Positions 32,999 to 42,319 of a DNA stretch of 64,000 bases are shown here, one piece after another. A model generated the notes under the pieces. It was not told the origin of the DNA. It saw nothing but the letters and a program-made list of their open reading frames with translations, and ran no database searches. The position numbers and the translations under genes are program-made. The stretch is taken from contig NZ_CP040244.1 of NCBI RefSeq assembly GCF_005517195.1, positions 1,878,001 to 1,942,000 of the forward strand, read 5' to 3'. Numbering within the stretch: the stretch's first letter is position 1; every line of letters begins with the position of its first letter. This DNA comes from Streptomyces vilmorinianum. GTDB lineage: Bacteria > Actinomycetota > Actinomycetes > Streptomycetales > Streptomycetaceae.

Positions 32999-34381
32999 CT
33001 ACGCCACCCGGCGCACCACGTACGCCGTGCCGCCCTCAGGGGACGGCTCCTCGCCCACGTACTCCTGGCCGCGCATCTCGCACCAGGCGGGGATGTCCAG
33101 GCGGGCCGCCTCGTCGTCGGCGAGGACGGTGACCGTGTCGCCCACGGGTACGTCGCCGATCACCTTCGCCAGTTCGATGACCGGGATCGGGCAGCGCTTG
33201 CCCCGCGCATCGACCACGAGCGCCCCCGACCCGTCCGCCCCCGTCACCGCCTCCGGGGCGCCGAGCCGCTCCCGTACCTGCGCGACCACCCCCGGCAGCA
33301 CCTCCAGGAAGCGGTCCACGTCCTCCTCCGGCGTTCCCGTCGGCAGCGAGACCCGTACGTTTCCCTCGCTCAGCACCCCCATCGCACGCAGCACATGGCT
33401 GGGCGTCAGCGTCGAGCTGGTGCACGACGAACCGGACGAAACGGAGAAACCCTCCCGGTCCAGCTCGTGCAGCAGGGTCTCCCCGTCGACATAGAGACAG
33501 GAGAACGTGACCAGATGGGGGAGCCGGCGCACCGGGTCGCCCACCACCTCCACGTCCGGCACCAGCTCCGGCACCCGGGCGCGGATCCGGTCCACCAGAG
33601 CCCGCAGCCGTACCGACTCGGCCTCCGCCTCCGCCCGCACCGCCCGCAGCGACGCCGCCGCGGCCACGATCCCCGGCAGGTTCTCGAAGCCGGGCGCCCG
33701 CCCCGACTCCCGCTCGTCCGCCGGACCTTGAGGCGCGAACCGCACCCCCTTGCGTACGGCGAGCAGCCCCACCCCGGCCGGTCCGCCCCATTTGTGCGCA
33801 CTCGCCGCGAGCAGCGACCAGTCGCCCTCCACCGGTCCCCACGCCAGCGACTGCGCCGCGTCGACCAGCAGCGGCACCCCCGCGGCGCGGCAGGCCTCCG
33901 CGACCTCCGCCACCGGCTGCACCGTCCCCACCTCGTGGTTGGCGGACTGCAGACAGGCCAGCGCGGTCCCCGCGTCCAGGGCCGCCGCGAAGGCCGCGGC
34001 CTCCACCGCCCCGGACCGGTCCACCGGCACCTCCGCCAGCGACCCGCCCGCCGCCGCGTGCGCCTCGGCCGCGTGCAGGACGGAGGAGTGCTCGACCGCC
34101 GAGAACACCAGCCGGGTTCCGACACGCCGACGCCCCGCGAGCGCGCCGGAAATTCCGGAGTGAACCGCGCGCGTCCCCGAAGGAGTGAACACGAGCTCGT
34201 CGGGGCGGCAGCCCACGGCCTCCGCGGCGGCCTCCCGCGCCGCGTCCAGGAGCAGCCGGGCCCGCCGCCCCTCGCGGTAGAGACGGGCGGGGTCGGCCCA
34301 CCCCTCGTCCAGGGAGGCAAGCAGCGCCTGGCGTGCGACGGGGTGGAGCGGTGCGGAGGAGGCGGCATCGAAGTAGGGCAC
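32999..34381 (-). CDS. Cysteine desulfurase fused to a TusA-like sulfur carrier domain
   Basis: The first about 375 residues form a NifS/IscS-type class V PLP enzyme: the Schiff-base lysine K197 is in SAHKWGGPAG, and the persulfide loop SGSSCTSSTLTPSH holds C320. The C-terminal 75 residues are a TusA domain, with DARGKRCPIPVIELAK and acceptor C397 in the CPxP motif. Sulfur taken from cysteine on C320 could thus pass within one polypeptide to C397 for tRNA thiolation, molybdopterin or similar. GTG 34381 is the start. It diverges from ctaC; any link to oxidase assembly is inference. Confidence 0.88.
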   Translation of the reverse strand: MPYFDAASSAPLHPVARQALLASLDEGWADPARLYREGRRARLLLDAAREAAAEAVGCRPDELVFTPSGTRAVHSGISGALAGRRRVGTRLVFSAVEHSSVLHAAEAHAAAGGSLAEVPVDRSGAVEAAAFAAALDAGTALACLQSANHEVGTVQPVAEVAEACRAAGVPLLVDAAQSLAWGPVEGDWSLLAASAHKWGGPAGVGLLAVRKGVRFAPQGPADERESGRAPGFENLPGIVAAAASLRAVRAEAEAESVRLRALVDRIRARVPELVPDVEVVGDPVRRLPHLVTFSCLYVDGETLLHELDREGFSVSSGSSCTSSTLTPSHVLRAMGVLSEGNVRVSLPTGTPEEDVDRFLEVLPGVVAQVRERLGAPEAVTGADGSGALVVDARGKRCPIPVIELAKVIGDVPVGDTVTVLADDEAARLDIPAWCEMRGQEYVGEEPSPEGGTAYVVRRVA

Positions 34382-34445
34382 ACGACCACGCTAGCCCCCG
34401 TGCGCCGACCCTCCGTCAGATGCCCCGCCCGCGCCGCCGGTCGGA

Positions 34446-34475
34446 CCTCCCCCAGGGGTCCGGGACCCCCCTCCG
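34446..34475. repeat. Dispersed G/C palindromic element, degenerate copy
   Basis: CTCCCCCAG, GGGTCCGGGACCC and CCC form a shortened member of the family in the desulfurase/ctaC intergenic region. Confidence 0.45.
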
Positions 34476-34540
34476 GAAGGGCGGGGTCCATCCCTTCGGG
34501 GAGTCGGACGGCGCGTTGGGCACCCTCCCCGCGCGACCCC

Positions 34541-34670
34541 AAATAGCGTCCAGTAGGGTTTGGTCCGCATAAACATCCAAACCCCTGCCCGCGGCCGGGG
34601 CGGCGACCGACCAGCGTGACGGACGGCCGTGGCCGACCAGCGCGGGCCGAGACTCTCGGGAAGGCGCTAC
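34541..34670 (+). promoter_or_regulatory. ctaC upstream region
   Basis: This is an A+T-richer stretch containing AAATAGC and a TAGGGT -10-like box (34554-34559), 112 bp before the ctaC start. No clear -35 box is seen. The ctaC ribosome-binding site GGGAAGG is at about 34658-34664. Confidence 0.35.
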
Positions 34671-35636
34671 GTGAGTCCCAACGGCTCCGACCGCTCGTCG
34701 CGGCGCCCGATGCGGCGGAAGCTGCCGCAGGTGCTGACTGCGGGCCTGATCCTGGCGACAGCCACGGGCTGCTCGTACAACTGGGAAGACTTCCCCCGCC
34801 TTGGTATGCCGACCCCGGTGACGGAAGAGGCGCCCCGGATCCTTTCCCTCTGGCAGGGCTCGTGGGCGGCTGCGCTCGCCACGGGTGTCCTGGTGTGGGG
34901 TCTGATCATGTGGGCGGTCATCTTCCACCGGCGCAGCCGCACCAAGGTCGAGGTACCTCCGCAGACGCGGTACAACATGCCCATCGAGGCGCTCTACACG
35001 GTCACTCCGCTCATCATCGTCTCGGTGCTCTTCTACTTCACCGCGCGTGACGAGTCGAAGCTCCTCGAACTCTCCGACAAGCCGGCCCACACCATCAACG
35101 TGGTCGGCTACCAGTGGAGCTGGGGCTTCAACTACGTCGAGAACGTGCCCGGAGTGACGGGCGACGCGCAGACGAACCCCAACCTGGCGGCCATTCCGGA
35201 CCGGTACAAGGACGACTTCCCGGCGAACGCCGGCGGCGTCTACGACGCCGGTATCCCCGGTGACCGGAACCCGCAGACCGGCAACCCGGGCCCGACCCTG
35301 TGGCTGCCCAAGGGCGAGAAGGTCCGGTTCGTCCTGACCTCCCGTGACGTCATCCACTCCTTCTGGGTGGTCCCCTTCCTGATGAAGCAGGACGTCATCC
35401 CGGGGCACACCAACGCCTTCGAGGTCGTCCCGACGCAGGAGGGCACCTTCCTCGGCAAGTGTGCCGAGCTCTGCGGTGTCGACCACTCCCGGATGCTCTT
35501 CAACGTCAAGGTGGTCTCCCCGGAGCGCTACCAGCAGCACCTGAAGGAGCTGGCGGAGAAGGGGCAGACCGGCTACATCCCGTCGGGCATTGAGCAGACG
35601 GACCCGGCCAGGAATGCGGAGAAGAACCAACTGTGA
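34671..35636 (+). CDS. ctaC: Cytochrome c oxidase subunit II
   Basis: This subunit carries the CuA centre that takes electrons from cytochrome c and passes them to subunit I. The 321 residues have a lipoprotein signal ([13 protein letters not shown], lipidated C34), two helices, and a C-terminal cupredoxin domain. Its CuA ligands lie in RDVIHSFWV and [14 protein letters not shown], and the aromatic electron-entry patch is [13 protein letters not shown] 34671 has GGGAAGG 7 bases upstream. The stop overlaps the ctaD start (GTGA). Confidence 0.96.
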   Translation: MSPNGSDRSSRRPMRRKLPQVLTAGLILATATGCSYNWEDFPRLGMPTPVTEEAPRILSLWQGSWAAALATGVLVWGLIMWAVIFHRRSRTKVEVPPQTRYNMPIEALYTVTPLIIVSVLFYFTARDESKLLELSDKPAHTINVVGYQWSWGFNYVENVPGVTGDAQTNPNLAAIPDRYKDDFPANAGGVYDAGIPGDRNPQTGNPGPTLWLPKGEKVRFVLTSRDVIHSFWVVPFLMKQDVIPGHTNAFEVVPTQEGTFLGKCAELCGVDHSRMLFNVKVVSPERYQQHLKELAEKGQTGYIPSGIEQTDPARNAEKNQL

Positions 35637-37369
35637 GCATCCTCAACGAACCCCAGGGTGCGGCCGCGGCTGAGGACTCGTACGAGAACGAGCTCCCGGT
35701 ACGCCGCAGGCAGCCCGGCAACGTCGTGGTGAAGTGGCTGACGACCACCGACCACAAGACGATCGGCACGATGTACCTGCTGACGTCGTTCGTCTTCTTC
35801 ATCATCGGCGGTCTGATGGCGCTCTTCATGCGCGCCGAGCTTGCCCGTCCGGGCACGCAGATCATGTCGAACGAGCAGTTCAACCAGGCGTTCACGATGC
35901 ACGGCACGATCATGCTGCTGATGTTCGCGACGCCGCTGTTCGCCGGATTCGCGAACTGGATCATGCCGCTGCAGATCGGCGCGCCCGACGTGGCGTTCCC
36001 GCGGCTGAACATGTTCGCGTACTGGCTGTACCTCTTCGGCTCGATCATCGCGGTGGCCGGCTTCCTCACCCCGCAGGGTGCGGCCGACTTCGGCTGGTTC
36101 GCCTACTCCCCGCTGTCGGACGCCGTCCGCTCGCCGGGTGTCGGTGCCGACATGTGGATCATGGGTCTGGCCTTCTCCGGCTTCGGCACGATCCTCGGTT
36201 CGGTCAACTTCATCACCACGATCATCTGCATGCGCGCTCCGGGCATGACGATGTTCCGGATGCCGATCTTCACCTGGAACGTGCTGCTGACCGGTGTTCT
36301 GGTCCTGCTCGCCTTCCCGGTGCTCGCGGCCGCGCTGTTCGCCCTGGAGGCGGACCGGAAGTTCGGCTCGCACATCTTCGACGCGGCCAACGGTGGAGCG
36401 CTGCTGTGGCAGCACCTCTTCTGGTTCTTCGGCCACCCCGAGGTGTACATCATCGCGCTGCCGTTCTTCGGCATCATCTCCGAGGTCATCCCGGTCTTCA
36501 GCCGCAAGCCGATGTTCGGTTACATCGGTCTGGTGGCCGCGACGATCGCGATCGCGGGTCTGTCCGTGACGGTGTGGGCGCACCACATGTACGTCACCGG
36601 TGGTGTGCTGCTGCCGTTCTTCTCCTTCATGACGTTCCTCATCGCCGTACCGACCGGTGTGAAGTTCTTCAACTGGATCGGAACGATGTGGAAGGGCTCG
36701 TTGTCCTTCGAGACACCGATGCTCTGGGCCGTCGGCTTCCTGGTCACGTTCACCTTCGGTGGTCTGACCGGCGTCATCCTGGCCTCGCCGCCGATGGACT
36801 TCCACGTCTCCGACTCGTACTTCGTCGTCGCGCACTTCCACTACGTCATCTTCGGCACCGTGGTCTTCGCGATGTTCTCCGGCTTCCACTTCTGGTGGCC
36901 GAAGTTCACGGGCAAGATGCTGGACGAGCGGCTCGGCAAGATCACCTTCTGGACGCTGTTCGTGGGCTTCCACGGCACGTTCCTGGTGCAGCACTGGCTC
37001 GGTGCCGAGGGCATGCCGCGTCGTTACGCGGACTACCTGGAGGCCGACGGCTTCACCCTGCTGAACACGATCTCGACGATCTCCTCCTTCCTGCTCGGCC
37101 TGTCGATGCTGCCGTTCTTCTACAACGTATGGAAGACCGCCAAGTACGGCAAGAAGATCGAGGTCGACGACCCGTGGGGCTACGGCCGTTCGCTGGAGTG
37201 GGCGACGTCCTGCCCGCCGCCGCGGCACAACTTCCTCACCCTGCCCCGGATCCGTTCCGAATCCCCGGCGTTCGACCTGCACCACCCTGAGATCGCCGCT
37301 CTCGACCAGCTCGAGAACAAGCCTCACGAGGTGGCTGCCCTCTCCGGTGGCAAGGAGGCCGGCAAGTGA
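35633..37369 (+). CDS. ctaD: Cytochrome c oxidase subunit I
   Basis: This is the proton-pumping catalytic subunit with low-spin heme a and the heme a3-CuB site. It has 578 residues and 12 helices. The heme a ligand is in [17 protein letters not shown]. The CuB His-Tyr motif is [19 protein letters not shown], followed by the HH pair in [10 protein letters not shown] and the heme a3/a ligands in [13 protein letters not shown] 35633 overlaps ctaC, and the stop overlaps ctaF. It is the core of the bcc-aa3 supercomplex, whose other half is encoded 3 kb downstream. Confidence 0.97.
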   Translation: MSILNEPQGAAAAEDSYENELPVRRRQPGNVVVKWLTTTDHKTIGTMYLLTSFVFFIIGGLMALFMRAELARPGTQIMSNEQFNQAFTMHGTIMLLMFATPLFAGFANWIMPLQIGAPDVAFPRLNMFAYWLYLFGSIIAVAGFLTPQGAADFGWFAYSPLSDAVRSPGVGADMWIMGLAFSGFGTILGSVNFITTIICMRAPGMTMFRMPIFTWNVLLTGVLVLLAFPVLAAALFALEADRKFGSHIFDAANGGALLWQHLFWFFGHPEVYIIALPFFGIISEVIPVFSRKPMFGYIGLVAATIAIAGLSVTVWAHHMYVTGGVLLPFFSFMTFLIAVPTGVKFFNWIGTMWKGSLSFETPMLWAVGFLVTFTFGGLTGVILASPPMDFHVSDSYFVVAHFHYVIFGTVVFAMFSGFHFWWPKFTGKMLDERLGKITFWTLFVGFHGTFLVQHWLGAEGMPRRYADYLEADGFTLLNTISTISSFLLGLSMLPFFYNVWKTAKYGKKIEVDDPWGYGRSLEWATSCPPPRHNFLTLPRIRSESPAFDLHHPEIAALDQLENKPHEVAALSGGKEAGK

Positions 37370-37764
37370 AGATCCAGGGCAAGATGTTCATCTGGCTGAG
37401 CGTCTTCATCCTCGCCATGGCGATCCTCTATGGCGTGTGGTCGAAGGAGCCGGTCGGTACGACGGCGCTCTTCCTGGCCTTCGGCCTCGCCATCATGATC
37501 GGCTACTACCTGGCCTTCACGGCCCGGCGAGTGGACGCCATGGCGCAGGACGACAAGGAGGCCGACGTCGCGGACGAGGCCGGCGAGCTGGGCTTCTTCG
37601 CCCCGCACAGCTGGCAGCCGCTCTCGCTGGCCCTCGGTGGCGCTCTCGCCTTCCTCGGTGTCGCGATGGGCTGGTGGATCCTGTACTTCTCGGCTCCGCT
37701 GATCCTGGTCGGCATCTTCGGCTGGGTGTTCGAGTTCTACCGCGGTGAGAACCAGAACCAGTAG
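37366..37764 (+). CDS. ctaF: Cytochrome c oxidase subunit IV (actinobacterial)
   Basis: This small structural subunit of 132 residues has four helices ([56 protein letters not shown] and [15 protein letters not shown]). It matches the actinobacterial CtaF family, which stabilises the aa3 oxidase. GTG 37366 overlaps the ctaD stop. It is the last gene of ctaCDF and is followed by GCAGGACCC repeats and a terminator. Confidence 0.93.
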   Translation: MKIQGKMFIWLSVFILAMAILYGVWSKEPVGTTALFLAFGLAIMIGYYLAFTARRVDAMAQDDKEADVADEAGELGFFAPHSWQPLSLALGGALAFLGVAMGWWILYFSAPLILVGIFGWVFEFYRGENQNQ

Positions 37765-37801
37765 CAGGACCCGGCAGGACCCGCAGGACCCGCAGGACCC
37801 C

Positions 37802-37849
37802 GAGGGGCCCGGACGCTTCGTCACCGAAGTGCCCGGGCCCCTCTTTTGC
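37802..37849 (+). terminator. Terminator of ctaCDF
   Basis: The stem GAGGGGCCCGG...CTTCG pairs with CGAAG...CCGGGCCCCTC, closed by TCAC and followed by TTTT. It begins 37 bp past ctaF, after four GCAGGACCC direct repeats (37764-37800). The T run makes it one of the clearest terminators here. Confidence 0.85.
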
Positions 37850-37894
37850 AGCACTCGGCGCGCTGGCTCCGAGGAATGTTCTTACGGTGATGTC

Positions 37895-39148
37895 ATGAAC
37901 GACACGCCGCGCATTCGGACTGTTCCGATCTGCACTCTTCTGGCCCTCACCGTCACCGCCGGCGCCACCGCCTGCGCGGGCTCCCAGGGCCATCCGCTGT
38001 CGGCGAGGCCGTACGACGCGGAGCGGCAGATCTCCTTCAACGCTCCCGAGGACGGCAAGAAGGCCGACCCGGACAAGGCGCTGGAAATCACGGCCAAGGG
38101 CACGGACGGCCGCATCACCGACGTGACGGCCGTCGACGCGACCGGGCACCACCTGGCGGGCGAACTCACCGCGGACGGCCAGCGGTGGCGTTCCACGGGC
38201 TCTCTGACGGCCGGCGGCCGCTACACGGTCAAGGTGGCCACGGAGGACGAGGACGGCGCTCCCGGCACCCGTACGTTCACGTTCGAGACGGCCCCGGCCA
38301 AACGGGCCCTGACCGTGAAGTTCGGCCCGGAGGCGGGCAAGTACGGCGTCGGACAGCCCATCACGGCCGACCTCAGCCTCCCCGTCAAGGACCGGGCGGC
38401 CAGGGCGGTGGTCGAACGGGCCCTGAAGGTGCGCTCCACGCCGTCGGTGGAGGGCGGCTGGCACTGGGTGGACGACAAGAAACTGCACTTCCGTCCGAAG
38501 GAGTACTGGCCCGCCGGGGCGGCGATCACGGTCACGGGCAACCTCGCGGGCGTCAAGGTCGGCGACAAGCTCTACGGCGGCGAGTCGAAGCCGCTGAAGC
38601 TGACGATCGGCGACCGGATCGAGGCGATCGCGGACGCGGGCTCGTACTCCATGACCGTGCGGCGCAACGGAAAGGTGATCAAGACCATTCCGGTGACCAC
38701 CGGGAAACCGGGCTTCTCCACCCGTAACGGGATCAAAGTCATCCTCGGCAAGGAGTACTTCGTCCGGATGCGGGGCACCAGCGTGGGCATCGCGGCGGGC
38801 AGCGCGGAATCGTACGACCTGCCCGTCTACTACGCGACCCGCGTCACCTGGAGTGGTGAATACGTCCACGCCGCGCCCTGGTCCGTCGGCTCACAGGGCG
38901 TGGCGAACGTCAGTCACGGCTGTGTCGGCATGTCGACAGGGAACGCGGCCTGGTTCTTCGAGACCGTCCGCCCCGGCGACATCGTGAAGACCGTCAACAG
39001 CTACGGCGACACAATGGACACGTTCGGCAACGGCTTCGGCGACTGGAACATGCCCTGGGACAAGTGGCGCAAGGGCAGCGCCCTGGTGACCGACACCAAG
39101 AGCGCCGCCCACGAGCCGAACCCGAACCGGCTCAGGCCCTCAATTTGA
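37895..39148 (+). CDS. L,D-transpeptidase (YkuD) lipoprotein
   Basis: This 417-residue exported enzyme makes 3-3 cross-links in peptidoglycan. A lipoprotein-like signal ends at GATAC (Cys about 27). Two Ig-like domains follow (about 40-260), as in the Ldt family of actinobacteria. The YkuD catalytic domain ends with HAAPWSVG and SHGCVGMS, catalytic C343. ATG 37895 has only a weak ribosome-binding site. It lies between the two respiratory operons, with a terminator upstream, so it is probably transcribed independently. Confidence 0.9.
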   Translation: MNDTPRIRTVPICTLLALTVTAGATACAGSQGHPLSARPYDAERQISFNAPEDGKKADPDKALEITAKGTDGRITDVTAVDATGHHLAGELTADGQRWRSTGSLTAGGRYTVKVATEDEDGAPGTRTFTFETAPAKRALTVKFGPEAGKYGVGQPITADLSLPVKDRAARAVVERALKVRSTPSVEGGWHWVDDKKLHFRPKEYWPAGAAITVTGNLAGVKVGDKLYGGESKPLKLTIGDRIEAIADAGSYSMTVRRNGKVIKTIPVTTGKPGFSTRNGIKVILGKEYFVRMRGTSVGIAAGSAESYDLPVYYATRVTWSGEYVHAAPWSVGSQGVANVSHGCVGMSTGNAAWFFETVRPGDIVKTVNSYGDTMDTFGNGFGDWNMPWDKWRKGSALVTDTKSAAHEPNPNRLRPSI

Positions 39149-39187
39149 GGGCTCGGTGCACCTCCGGGGCGCTCAGCCAGGCGCTTG

Positions 39188-39589
39188 TCAGGCGTCCACG
39201 GCGAGGCGCTTGCGCAGCAAGGACGCCAGGGACGCCGTGAACTCGACCGGTTCCACCGGAAGGGTGACCGCGGCGTCCGCGCGGCTCCAGGTGGCCAGCC
39301 AGGCGTCCTGCGGGCGGCCGATCAGGATCAGTACGGGCGGGCAGCGGAAGACCTCGTCCTTGATCTGGCGGCACACGCCCATCCCGCCCGCCGGCACCGC
39401 CTCGCCGTCCAGGACGCACGCGTCGACGCCGCCCTCGTCCAGCCGCTTCAGCAGGGCCGGGAGTGTCGCGCATTCGATGAACTCGACCGGGGGAACGTCG
39501 GCCGCTGGCCTGCGCCCCGCAGCCAGCCGCACCTGTTCCCGCGTGTTCGCGTCGTCGCTGTAGACCAGGACCGTGGCGCTCGACTGCAT
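39188..39589 (-). CDS. Degenerate receiver-domain protein
   Basis: This is a single-domain protein of 133 residues resembling a response-regulator receiver: the acidic pair in VLVYSDDANTRE, and D61 in VDACVLDGEAVPAGG. The conserved lysine near the C-terminus is not in place (the strand reads AAVTLPVEP where a KP pair is expected), so phosphorylation signalling is probably altered. No output domain is present. The ATG has GGAGG 4 bases upstream. It is convergent with the L,D-transpeptidase gene and divergent from ctaE. Confidence 0.75.
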   Translation of the reverse strand: MQSSATVLVYSDDANTREQVRLAAGRRPAADVPPVEFIECATLPALLKRLDEGGVDACVLDGEAVPAGGMGVCRQIKDEVFRCPPVLILIGRPQDAWLATWSRADAAVTLPVEPVEFTASLASLLRKRLAVDA

Positions 39590-39755
39590 CGTTCCTCCGT
39601 GAAGGTCATCAACCGATGCGGCGGATGCTACTCCGTCCCACACCCCGTCAACACCGGTTCGACACCGGCTGGGAGGCCGCATCGATGGGCCGTTCGGCTT
39701 GGCCACAGGCCCCTGACACTCCGAACGGCACCCCCCGGAGTGAGGGCGGGATAAG

Positions 39756-39776
39756 CGACCGACATAATGTCGGTCG
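39756..39776. promoter_or_regulatory. Perfect 10+1+10 palindrome across the ctaE start codon
   Basis: CGACCGACAT, one A, then ATGTCGGTCG. The second arm begins with the ATG of ctaE. It is probably an operator or an mRNA hairpin that hides the start codon. A TAAGCG -10-like box sits just before it. Confidence 0.55.
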
Positions 39777-40387
39777 TGGCGACAGTAACGACAGTAGAAA
39801 CCGGGCACGCGCACCCGTCGGTCAATCGACCGAACCTCACCAGCGTCGGAACCATCATCTGGTTGAGTTCCGAGCTGATGTTCTTCGCGGCCCTCTTCGC
39901 GATGTACTTCACCCTGCGATCGGTGACGGGTGCCGAATTCTGGGCGGAACAGGCCGAGGCCCTGAACTTCCCGTTCTCGGCCACCAACACCACGATCCTG
40001 GTGCTCTCCTCCCTCACCTGCCAGCTCGGCGTCTTCGCCGCGGAGCGGGGCGATGTGAAGAAGCTCCGGACGTGGTTCATCATCACGTTCGTGATGGGTG
40101 CGATCTTCATCGGCGGCCAGGTCTTCGAGTACACCGAGCTGGTCAAGCACGAGGGTCTCTCGCTCTCGTCGGACCCGTACGGCTCCGTGTTCTACCTGAC
40201 CACCGGCTTCCACGGCCTGCACGTGACGGGCGGTCTCATCGCCTTCCTGCTGGTCCTGGGCCGGACGTACGCCGCCAAGAGGTTCACTCACGAGCAGGCA
40301 ACCGCCGCCATCGTCGTGTCCTACTACTGGCACTTCGTCGATGTCGTCTGGATCGGCCTCTTCGCCACGATCTACATGATCAAGTAA
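39767..40387 (+). CDS. ctaE: Cytochrome c oxidase subunit III
   Basis: This 206-residue membrane subunit of the aa3 oxidase has five helices. Characteristic stretches are [37 protein letters not shown] and [22 protein letters not shown] 39767 is used, with no Shine-Dalgarno sequence; GTG 39776 is an alternative. It leads the ctaE-qcrC-qcrA-qcrB operon (73-bp gap to qcrC), separate from ctaCDF, which is the usual actinobacterial arrangement. Confidence 0.95.
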   Translation: MSVVATVTTVETGHAHPSVNRPNLTSVGTIIWLSSELMFFAALFAMYFTLRSVTGAEFWAEQAEALNFPFSATNTTILVLSSLTCQLGVFAAERGDVKKLRTWFIITFVMGAIFIGGQVFEYTELVKHEGLSLSSDPYGSVFYLTTGFHGLHVTGGLIAFLLVLGRTYAAKRFTHEQATAAIVVSYYWHFVDVVWIGLFATIYMIK

Positions 40388-40460
40388 TCGGGGCGCCCGC
40401 TCGGCGAACCGAGACATCCAGCAAGCATCGACGCAGAAGATCCTGACACCGGGGTAATCC

Positions 40461-41270
40461 GTGAAAAAGCTCTCCGTACGACGACGCCATCCGCTGGCGG
40501 CGGTCGTCGTCCTCCTTCTCGCGCTGGCGGCCACTGGGGGGCTGTACGCCGCGTTCGCACCCGCGGGCACGGCGAAGGCCGAAGAATCCGCCCAGTCCCT
40601 CGCCATCGAGGAGGGCCAGAAGCTCTACGCCGTCGGCTGCGCCAGCTGCCACGGAACCGGCGGTCAGGGCACCTCTGACGGCCCGTCCCTCGTGGGCGTC
40701 GGTTCGGCGGCCGTGGACTTCCAGGTCGGCACCGGCCGTATGCCGGCCCAGCAGCCGGGCGCCCAGGTGCCGAAGAAGAAGGTCATCTACTCGCAGGCTC
40801 AGATCGACCAGCTTGCGGCGTACGTCGCCTCCCTCGGTGCCGGTCCGATCACGCCGAAGGAGGGCCAGTACAGCCCCGACGGCGCCAACATCGGCCGCGG
40901 TGGCGAACTGTTCCGCAACAACTGCGCCCAGTGCCACAACTTCACCGGTGAGGGCGGCGCGCTGACGCACGGCAAGTACGCCCCGAACCTCGAAGGCGTG
41001 AGCCCCAAGCACCTGTACGAGGCCATGCTGACCGGCCCGCAGAACATGCCCTCCTTCCCGGACACGACGATGCCCGAGAAGGAGAAGAAGGACATCATCG
41101 CGTACGTCCAGGCCGTCAACAGCGACAAGGCCGACAACCCCGGCGGGTTCAAGCTCGGTGGCCTCGGCCCGGTCAGCGAGGGTCTGTTCGCATGGGTCTT
41201 CGGCCTGGGTGCGCTGATCGCAGTTGCCGTCTGGGTCGCGGCCCACACCGCTAAGGCCAAGAAGTCATGA
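40461..41270 (+). CDS. qcrC: Diheme cytochrome c of the bcc complex
   Basis: This 269-residue membrane-anchored cytochrome has two c-type hemes. It passes electrons from the Rieske centre straight to CuA of the oxidase, replacing a soluble cytochrome c. The heme sites are GCASCHGTGGQG and NCAQCHNFTGEGG. An N-terminal helix acts as signal/anchor, and a C-terminal helix follows (LFAWVFGLGALIAVAVWVAA). GTG 40461 is the start. The stop overlaps qcrA (ATGA). Confidence 0.96.
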   Translation: MKKLSVRRRHPLAAVVVLLLALAATGGLYAAFAPAGTAKAEESAQSLAIEEGQKLYAVGCASCHGTGGQGTSDGPSLVGVGSAAVDFQVGTGRMPAQQPGAQVPKKKVIYSQAQIDQLAAYVASLGAGPITPKEGQYSPDGANIGRGGELFRNNCAQCHNFTGEGGALTHGKYAPNLEGVSPKHLYEAMLTGPQNMPSFPDTTMPEKEKKDIIAYVQAVNSDKADNPGGFKLGGLGPVSEGLFAWVFGLGALIAVAVWVAAHTAKAKKS

Positions 41271-42319
41271 GTAGCCAAGAGATTCCAGAAGAGAACCTGC
41301 CCGTAGAGCAGGCCACCGCGCACGGCGCGGTGAAGGTCGCCGAAGACCCGTTCGCCGACCCGGGCCTTCCGCCCCACAAGCCGCGTATCCAGGACATCGA
41401 CGAGCGGGCCGCCAGGCGGTCCGAGCGTGCGGTCGCCTTCATGTTCACGCTGTCGATGCTGGCCACCGTCGGCTTCATCGCCTCGTACGTGATCTTCCCC
41501 GTGGACAAGATCGTGTACATCTGGCCGTTCGGCCGGGTGAGCGCGCTCAACTTCTCGCTGGGTCTGACCCTCGGTGCCGCGCTCTTCTTCATCGGCGCGG
41601 GTGCGGTCCACTGGGCCCGCACCCTGATGTCCGATGTCGAGATCGCCGACGAGCGTCACCCGATCGAGGCCTCCCCGGAGACCAAGGCGAAGGTCATGTC
41701 GGACTTCGCGGCCGGTGCCGCCGAGTCGGGCTTCGGCCGCCGCAAGCTGATCCGCAACACGATGTTCGGCGCGCTGTCGCTCGTACCGCTCTCCGGTCTC
41801 GTGCTGCTTCGTGACATGGGCCCGCTGCCCGAGAAGAAGCTCCGCTCCACCATGTGGGCCGAGGGCAAGCAGCTCATCAACATGAACACGCACGAGCCGC
41901 TGCGTCCCGAGGACGTCGCCGTCGGTTCGCTGACGTTCGCGATGCCCGAGGGCCTCTCGGAGCACGACCACGACTTCCAGGTCCAGATCGCCAAGGCCGC
42001 CCTGATGATCGTCCGTATCCAGCCGGACGACATCAAGGACAAGCGCGAGCTCGAGTGGTCGCACGAGGGCATCGTCGCCTTCTCGAAGATCTGCACCCAC
42101 GTGGGCTGCCCGATCTCCCTGTACGAGCAGCAGACGCACCACGTGCTCTGCCCGTGCCACCAGTCCACCTTCGACCTCTCCGACGGCGCCCGCGTCATCT
42201 TCGGCCCGGCCGGTCACGCCCTCCCGCAGCTGCGGATCGGCGTGAACGACAAGGGCTTCCTCGAGGCGCTCGGCGACTTCGACGAGCCCGTCGGCCCTGC
42301 CTTCTGGGAGCGCGGATGA
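41267..42319 (+). CDS. qcrA: Rieske iron-sulfur subunit of the bcc complex
   Basis: This 350-residue protein has three helices, which is typical of actinobacterial QcrA, where other bacteria have one. The third is preceded by the twin-arginine motif GRRKLIRN. The [2Fe-2S] ligands are in ICTHVGCP and LCPCHQSTFD. The ATG overlaps qcrC, and the stop overlaps qcrB. It takes one electron from quinol and passes it to QcrC. Confidence 0.96.
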   Translation: MSSQEIPEENLPVEQATAHGAVKVAEDPFADPGLPPHKPRIQDIDERAARRSERAVAFMFTLSMLATVGFIASYVIFPVDKIVYIWPFGRVSALNFSLGLTLGAALFFIGAGAVHWARTLMSDVEIADERHPIEASPETKAKVMSDFAAGAAESGFGRRKLIRNTMFGALSLVPLSGLVLLRDMGPLPEKKLRSTMWAEGKQLINMNTHEPLRPEDVAVGSLTFAMPEGLSEHDHDFQVQIAKAALMIVRIQPDDIKDKRELEWSHEGIVAFSKICTHVGCPISLYEQQTHHVLCPCHQSTFDLSDGARVIFGPAGHALPQLRIGVNDKGFLEALGDFDEPVGPAFWERG

